Shown here: piece by piece, positions 15,158 to 18,893 of the stretch | Layout of the letters: every line of letters starts with the position of its first letter | Position numbering within the stretch: position 1 is the first letter of the stretch | Source of the DNA: EX4484-217-1 sp964496035 | Lineage (GTDB): Archaea; Thermoproteota; Thermoprotei_A; EX4484-217-1 | DNA: 18,893 nt | Assembly (NCBI GenBank): GCA_964496035.1 | Contig: CAZBXI010000029.1 | Coordinates: 1-18,893, forward strand | Direction: 5' to 3' | The notes under the pieces: model-generated | What the model saw: only the letters and a program-made list of their open reading frames with translations | Database searches by the model: none | What the model was told of the DNA's origin: nothing | Program-made: the position numbers and the translations under genes

Positions 15158-15194
15158 TTTTTGTTCCTCACCTGCAAATCTTAAGGATTAGTAC

Positions 15195-15232
15195 TTTTAT
15201 ATTAAGCATATTTTATTAGATATAGGTAAGGT
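15195..15232 (+). promoter_or_regulatory. Promoter and ribosome binding site of the membrane-anchored winged-helix gene
   Basis: TTTTATATTA at 15195-15204 lies about 40 nt before the ATG at 15240, and AGGT at 15229-15232 is 7 nt before it. The gap to the RND stop is 82 bp and starts with a short T run (ATTTTTG) that could end the transporter transcript. Confidence 0.45.
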
Positions 15233-15239
15233 AATTGTC

Positions 15240-16139
15240 ATGGCTTTGCTCCGTGACATACGTAGAAAACTATTATGGTTTAGTTTACTGTTCTTTCTCC
15301 CTTTAGCGTTTACAGTAGCTGTTTCTCCAGTTCTTGCCTTAGTATCCTCTATTAAAGTCTCAATAAAAAACACTGGTGTAGTTCATGTTGAGATAGTAGG
15401 CGAAGTAGAGGAGGGTCTTAATGAAGTCCTCCTACCTATTCAACCTATACCTATAAGTTTAGAAGTATATGTAAATGGCACTCTAATACCTTCAATTTTA
15501 GTTAATAATTCTATCTACGTACCGTCGCCGGGCAAAGGTTTGCTTACAATAAAGTATGTTGCAAACACTACCACAGTTAATGGTAAATCTATACTCACAA
15601 TAATTGGGTCTCAGGAATTAGCTTTAACCATAGAGCCCGGCGTAGTGTTACTCACAATACCGGACAACATAGTAAAAACATACTATGAAAACGGAAACCT
15701 AGTCATAGTATTCCATGGACCTACAATGATAGAGTACACTATCACTACTTTAACTACTACTCCGGCGTTAACATCCCCGCCCTCTAAAGAAACGGTTCAT
15801 AAACTTGCCCCTCAATTTCCTCTGGAATACATTGCTGTCGTAAGCATTGTACTCTTAGTAATTGTTTTAACTATTATTGCTAAGGTCAAGAAAGGTAGAA
15901 AACACAGAATTTCCGAAGAAGAGATAACAATAATTGAACTTGACGAAACAGATAAAAGAATTTTAGAGGAGTTAAGAGCTACTGGTGGAATAGCTTTTCA
16001 ACGTGAACTTCAGAAAAAACTTAACATACCTAAAGCTACACTTTGGCGTCACGTTAAGAGATTGGAGAGGCTAGGGTATATTGAAATAAGAAAGGAAGGC
16101 CGTGTAAGCAAGCTCATTTTGAAGAGGAAGAAGTGGTGA
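15240..16139 (+). CDS. Membrane-anchored winged helix-turn-helix protein with extracytoplasmic sensor domain
   Basis: 299 aa in three parts. Residues 1-34 are a signal-type segment (basic start RRK, then a hydrophobic run ending SPVLALV). Residues about 36-190 are a beta-rich, sequon-containing domain that would face outside. A transmembrane helix (about 197-215) is followed by a basic stretch (KVKKGRKHR) and a cytoplasmic winged helix (about 234-298): LDETDKRILEELRATGG, a recognition helix IPKATLWRHVKRLERLGY (263-280) and a wing IEIRKEGRVSKLIL. This is the layout of archaeal one-component membrane-bound regulators. It probably senses the envelope and controls nearby genes, but its target is unknown. 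It lies between the RND transporter and the secreted coiled-coil gene, on the same strand. Confidence 0.85.
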   Translation: MALLRDIRRKLLWFSLLFFLPLAFTVAVSPVLALVSSIKVSIKNTGVVHVEIVGEVEEGLNEVLLPIQPIPISLEVYVNGTLIPSILVNNSIYVPSPGKGLLTIKYVANTTTVNGKSILTIIGSQELALTIEPGVVLLTIPDNIVKTYYENGNLVIVFHGPTMIEYTITTLTTTPALTSPPSKETVHKLAPQFPLEYIAVVSIVLLVIVLTIIAKVKKGRKHRISEEEITIIELDETDKRILEELRATGGIAFQRELQKKLNIPKATLWRHVKRLERLGYIEIRKEGRVSKLILKRKKW

Positions 16140-16165
16140 AACAGTTTCATTGAATGTATCATTGG

Positions 16166-16197
16166 TGTTTCATAGGATTTCTTAAAACTATGAAACA
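16166..16197. promoter_or_regulatory. 10-bp inverted repeat around the promoter of the coiled-coil gene
   Basis: TGTTTCATAG (16166-16175) and CTATGAAACA (16188-16197) are perfect reverse complements with a 12-nt spacer. The spacer contains CTTAAAA, a TATA-like box 49-55 nt before the GTG at 16236. A further GTTTCAT lies at 16144-16150. The site suits a dimeric regulator such as the winged-helix protein just upstream, but that assignment is inference. Confidence 0.5.
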
Positions 16198-16235
16198 TCT
16201 TAGTTGTAAAATGGATAAAGAGTAAGGTGGGGAAA

Positions 16236-17990
16236 GTGTTAGAAAGAATGTATGCAGGAAGAAAGTTAAAGGCTATAGCGTTAGTATTGACTATGCTAAT
16301 GAGCTTAATAATTAGCTTACCCGTACTAAACGCGCAGAATTCGTCTAATAATGTAGATAAAGCTACGTTGATAGAAACTGTAAAGGCGTATAGAGAACTA
16401 ATCAAGAGAATCCTCCAAGCTCCTGTAAACATTAATAAGCAATCGCTAAATGAAATAGAAAGAGCAGTAAACATTAGTGATAATGAATTATCCAGTATGT
16501 CTGAAAGTCAACTTTTAAACTTAAGAAAGACTTTTAAGGAATACTTCGAACTATTGAAAGACAACATTAACATCACAGTGGATATTTCAATATCCATAGA
16601 AGTTTCAAAAGTAAAGGAAGTAATTAATATAGCCTATAGAAAGGTTACAAAGTTAAATATAACCAAAATACTTCCTGAACTCAAAAATGCATCAGCAGCT
16701 ATTGAAAAAGGCGAACTTAAAAAAGCGATTAAAATACTCAAAGAGACTAGCAGGAAACTGAGAGAAAATGAAGCTGAAAGAGCTTCTAATGAAACAATAA
16801 AGGCCGTCTTTAACATGGTTGAAGAACTATGTGAGAGAAAGGTACATGCTAACATAACTAGAGGTGTTGAACTAGGTATTATGAACATTAACAGGACAAT
16901 ATCATTATTGCTAAGGGTAAAAGAACTCCTACAAACAGTTAATGCTTCTGAAGCAGCTATAGAGGCGATTGATAGAGCCATAATAAACCTTAACCACACT
17001 ATAAGCGTCTTAGCAGATGTTTTAGCAAGAATCCAAGAGCTTCATGAAAAGAAAGTTGGGAAAATCGTAGAAGAGGAGTTCGAAGAAGAATTAAATGAGA
17101 AAGTTGAAGAGCTACAAGAGAAAATCGAAGAATTATCAGCTGAGATTGCAGAATTAGAAAGTAAGTCATTAGAGTATAATGTAACTGAAGCATTGGAACT
17201 GCTCAATAAATCGAAAGAACTTATTACTGAAGCTCAAGAAATTCTTCTGGAGGCACAAACACTCGTTGAGAATGGCAATTATACTGAAGCATTAAAGCTT
17301 ATTTCTGAAGTAGAATTGATTGTTGAAAACGTTGAAGAATTAGTAGACGAAGTAAAGGATATTCTAGAAGAAATAATAGAAAGTGCGGAAGAGTTAGAAG
17401 AGGAAATAGAGGAAATACAAAACGAAATAGATAAGCTACTAAGCAAGATAAGCGAACTCGAAGAGAAAGCAGAGGAGGCTAATGCTACAGAAGCATTAGA
17501 ACACTTAAGGAAAGCTAAAGAACTAATAGCAAATGCTTCCACGGTCTTAGAAGAGGCTAAGGAAGCTATTAAGCATGGAAACTTTACAGAGGCTGAGGAA
17601 GCATTAGATAAAGCCAAAGAATTAATTAAAGAAGCTGAAGAATACGTTGAAAAGGCGGAGGATGCTTTAGAAGAAGCGAAAGAAGAATTAGAAGAACTTA
17701 AGGATAAAGTAAACGAGCTAGAATCGGAAATCAACGAAGTATACAATGAATATCTTGAACTTAATGCGGAAGCTTATGCTGAAAACTCAACAGAAGTTTC
17801 TTCACTAACACAGCAATTTAAAGAAACATATGAGGAACTGCAATCAGTAATTTCAGAAATAAAGGCATTCATAGAGGAAGGACTAGCAGGTAAGGCGGAG
17901 GAGCTTCTTGAAAAAGCTATAGCACTATTGAATAAACTTAAAGAAATAGTTAGCAATTTAGAAGAAGTAATAGGTGAAATGGAGGATTAA
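16236..17990 (+). CDS. Secreted coiled-coil protein with three tandem 101-residue repeats
   Basis: About 584 aa. A signal peptide is clear: basic RKLK, a hydrophobic stretch of about 20 residues, then PVLNA-QN as a probable cleavage region. The mature part is almost all charged helix with many N-x-S/T sequons. The last 303 residues are three tandem 101-residue repeats. No transmembrane anchor follows, so the protein is free, held by its signal segment, or bound to the S-layer or another envelope partner. The start is taken as GTG at 16236, with GGTG at 16226-16229 six nt before it; GTG at 16227 or ATG at 16248 are alternatives that leave the signal peptide intact. No family name is recognised. 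Proximity to the RND protein, whose ectodomain is also a long coiled coil, suggests an extracellular partner. Confidence 0.82.
   Translation: MLERMYAGRKLKAIALVLTMLMSLIISLPVLNAQNSSNNVDKATLIETVKAYRELIKRILQAPVNINKQSLNEIERAVNISDNELSSMSESQLLNLRKTFKEYFELLKDNINITVDISISIEVSKVKEVINIAYRKVTKLNITKILPELKNASAAIEKGELKKAIKILKETSRKLRENEAERASNETIKAVFNMVEELCERKVHANITRGVELGIMNINRTISLLLRVKELLQTVNASEAAIEAIDRAIINLNHTISVLADVLARIQELHEKKVGKIVEEEFEEELNEKVEELQEKIEELSAEIAELESKSLEYNVTEALELLNKSKELITEAQEILLEAQTLVENGNYTEALKLISEVELIVENVEELVDEVKDILEEIIESAEELEEEIEEIQNEIDKLLSKISELEEKAEEANATEALEHLRKAKELIANASTVLEEAKEAIKHGNFTEAEEALDKAKELIKEAEEYVEKAEDALEEAKEELEELKDKVNELESEINEVYNEYLELNAEAYAENSTEVSSLTQQFKETYEELQSVISEIKAFIEEGLAGKAEELLEKAIALLNKLKEIVSNLEEVIGEMED
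17079..17987 (+). repeat. Three tandem 101-residue (303-bp) repeats, phase-locked
   Basis: Counting from the GTG at 16227, the units cover residues 285-385, 386-486 and 487-587. Marker residues repeat at exactly 101: the sequons NVT/NAT/NST at 318, 419 and 520, and the glycine of NGNYTEA, HGNFTEA and EEGLAGKAE at 350, 451 and 552. Each unit is a long coiled-coil helix (for example ELQEKIEELSAEIAELE) followed by shorter helices. The repeats end at the protein C-terminus. Confidence 0.8.
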
Positions 17991-18065
17991 GAATAAGCAT
18001 TAAAGCATACCAATATCTACATATTTGCAACATAATTTTACTATTCCTTAAACAGGTTGACTATA

Positions 18066-18866
18066 ATGTTTAGTAGCTTAGATCTTAGTTCCTGTGTAGA
18101 GTGTAAAGGAAAGCTTTATGTAGTAAGGGTAAAAGCCTCAAATTCATCAATTCTTAGTACTATTCTAGACGTACTATCTTATAATAGTGAAAACATTTTA
18201 GGTTATGCTGTTTCAAAATCAGATAAAGAGGTCAACATGACATTAATTCTCGGTTTAGACAATGCAAATGAATTAGCTGATATCGAAAGAGATCTCTTAA
18301 GGATTGAAGACGTAAATAGTGTTTCACATAATGCTCTCTCTTACAAAGCGATTTCTACTAAATATTACCCTATAAAATTCCATGGAATGAGAGTTGTTAT
18401 GTTTGGCGAACCCATACTTAAAAGTATAGTGGAAGGTATAAGAAAGGAGTATGGTGAAGAAGCAGGTTCTATACTTCTATGGAGTATAGGATATCAGGGA
18501 GGGTTGGGTGTAGCAAGGGAGTTTAAAGAGAAATACGCATTTAAGAACGTTGAGGATTACTTTGCAATGCTCAAGCTTAGAGGTATAATTTTAGGGTGGT
18601 TTACGATAAACCGTATTGATATTTACCCAAAAAGTAACATTATTATTTTAAGAATGCTTGATAACTGGGAGTGTGACATGTTAAAGGGAAAACATAAGAA
18701 ACCACAAAGCCATTTTATAAGAGGAGTCATTAGCGGGTTCGCAAGTTACGTACTTGGAAGAATTATGGTTGCTAAGGAAATTAAATGTATAGCTAAGGGA
18801 GACGATTACTGCGAATTCATAATTTTAGAAAAGCATAAGGGGTCAGTCATCTATAACAGTTTATAA
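18066..18866 (+). CDS. V4R-domain sensor protein with an N-terminal ACT-like domain
   Basis: 266 aa, soluble. Residues about 15-95 (KLYVVRVKASNSSILSTILD, then MTLILGLDNANELADIERDL) look like a small ACT-type ligand-binding fold. Residues about 115-255 form a V4R domain: KNVEDYFAMLKLRGIILGW, then WEC (Cys203), GVISGFASYVLG (220-231) and EIKCIAKGDDYCEF (Cys241, Cys249). V4R domains bind small hydrophobic or aromatic ligands or metals in regulators such as DmpR/XylR and occur in tetrapyrrole enzymes and TRAPP proteins. No DNA-binding domain is seen, so it probably acts through a partner. ATG at 18066 is preferred, with AGGT at 18054-18057; an in-frame TTG at 18057 would add three residues. The gene ends 27 bp before the window end. 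Confidence 0.8.
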   Translation: MFSSLDLSSCVECKGKLYVVRVKASNSSILSTILDVLSYNSENILGYAVSKSDKEVNMTLILGLDNANELADIERDLLRIEDVNSVSHNALSYKAISTKYYPIKFHGMRVVMFGEPILKSIVEGIRKEYGEEAGSILLWSIGYQGGLGVAREFKEKYAFKNVEDYFAMLKLRGIILGWFTINRIDIYPKSNIIILRMLDNWECDMLKGKHKKPQSHFIRGVISGFASYVLGRIMVAKEIKCIAKGDDYCEFIILEKHKGSVIYNSL

Positions 18867-18893
18867 CATTTGTTGTCCTTCATTCCCCCTACT

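Noticed and set aside
17279..17746. Long serine-rich open frame on the minus strand opposite the coiled-coil gene
   Set aside because: It is the shadow of Glu/Lys/Ala-rich codons on the plus strand, has no ribosome binding site, and its composition is unlike any real protein here.
17079..17987. The 303-bp repeats as a mobile or recombinational DNA repeat
   Set aside because: The similarity is at the protein level only; the DNA units have diverged, so they are old internal duplications within a gene.
1..18893. tRNA, rRNA, CRISPR arrays, insertion sequences or prophage genes
   Set aside because: Gaps between genes are short (mostly under 135 bp), with no cloverleaf, regularly spaced direct repeats, transposase or integrase seen.

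Overview
The window looks like a piece of chromosome from an AT-rich, probably thermophilic archaeon of the Thermoproteota type; the lineage is an inference. The signs are: TATA boxes about 25 nt upstream of some start codons (leaderless transcripts), GGTG/GGGTGA-type ribosome binding sites elsewhere, frequent TTG starts, a two-subunit glycine decarboxylase, and a set of tetrahydromethanopterin-type pterin genes. No rRNA, tRNA, CRISPR array, insertion sequence or integrase was seen. Coding density is high and no stretch over 300 bases lacks a gene.

Region 1 (1-3276) is the glycine cleavage system. gcvPA followed by the first codons of gcvPB run leftward. gcvT and gcvH run rightward from a shared intergenic region. 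Together they encode the P (two subunits), T and H proteins; the L protein is not in the window.

Region 2 (3306-10179) is C1-carrier and cofactor metabolism. It holds a COG3199 ATP-NAD-kinase-like protein, a divergent CofE-type gamma-glutamyl ligase, a PTPS/QueD homologue, MptA (GTP cyclohydrolase IV), MptG (beta-RFAP synthase), the dihydropteroate-synthase-like protein of methanopterin-type pathways, and MptE (6-hydroxymethyl-dihydropterin pyrophosphokinase). beta-RFAP synthase marks a methanopterin-type rather than a simple folate carrier. The neighbouring GcvT therefore probably transfers its C1 unit to such a pterin.

Region 3 (10200-18866) looks like an envelope/export module. A PadR regulator diverges from a 1416-residue RND/MMPL transporter across a perfect 22-bp inverted repeat that contains both TATA boxes. 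The transporter has a very large first ectodomain with two kinds of internal repeat. Downstream lie a membrane-anchored winged-helix protein, a secreted coiled-coil protein ending in three tandem 101-residue repeats, and a V4R-domain sensor. mptE lies only 20 bp behind padR, so the same palindrome may tie pterin synthesis to the exporter. No function is known from sequence for the module as a whole; a regulated envelope export or adhesion apparatus is the working inference.
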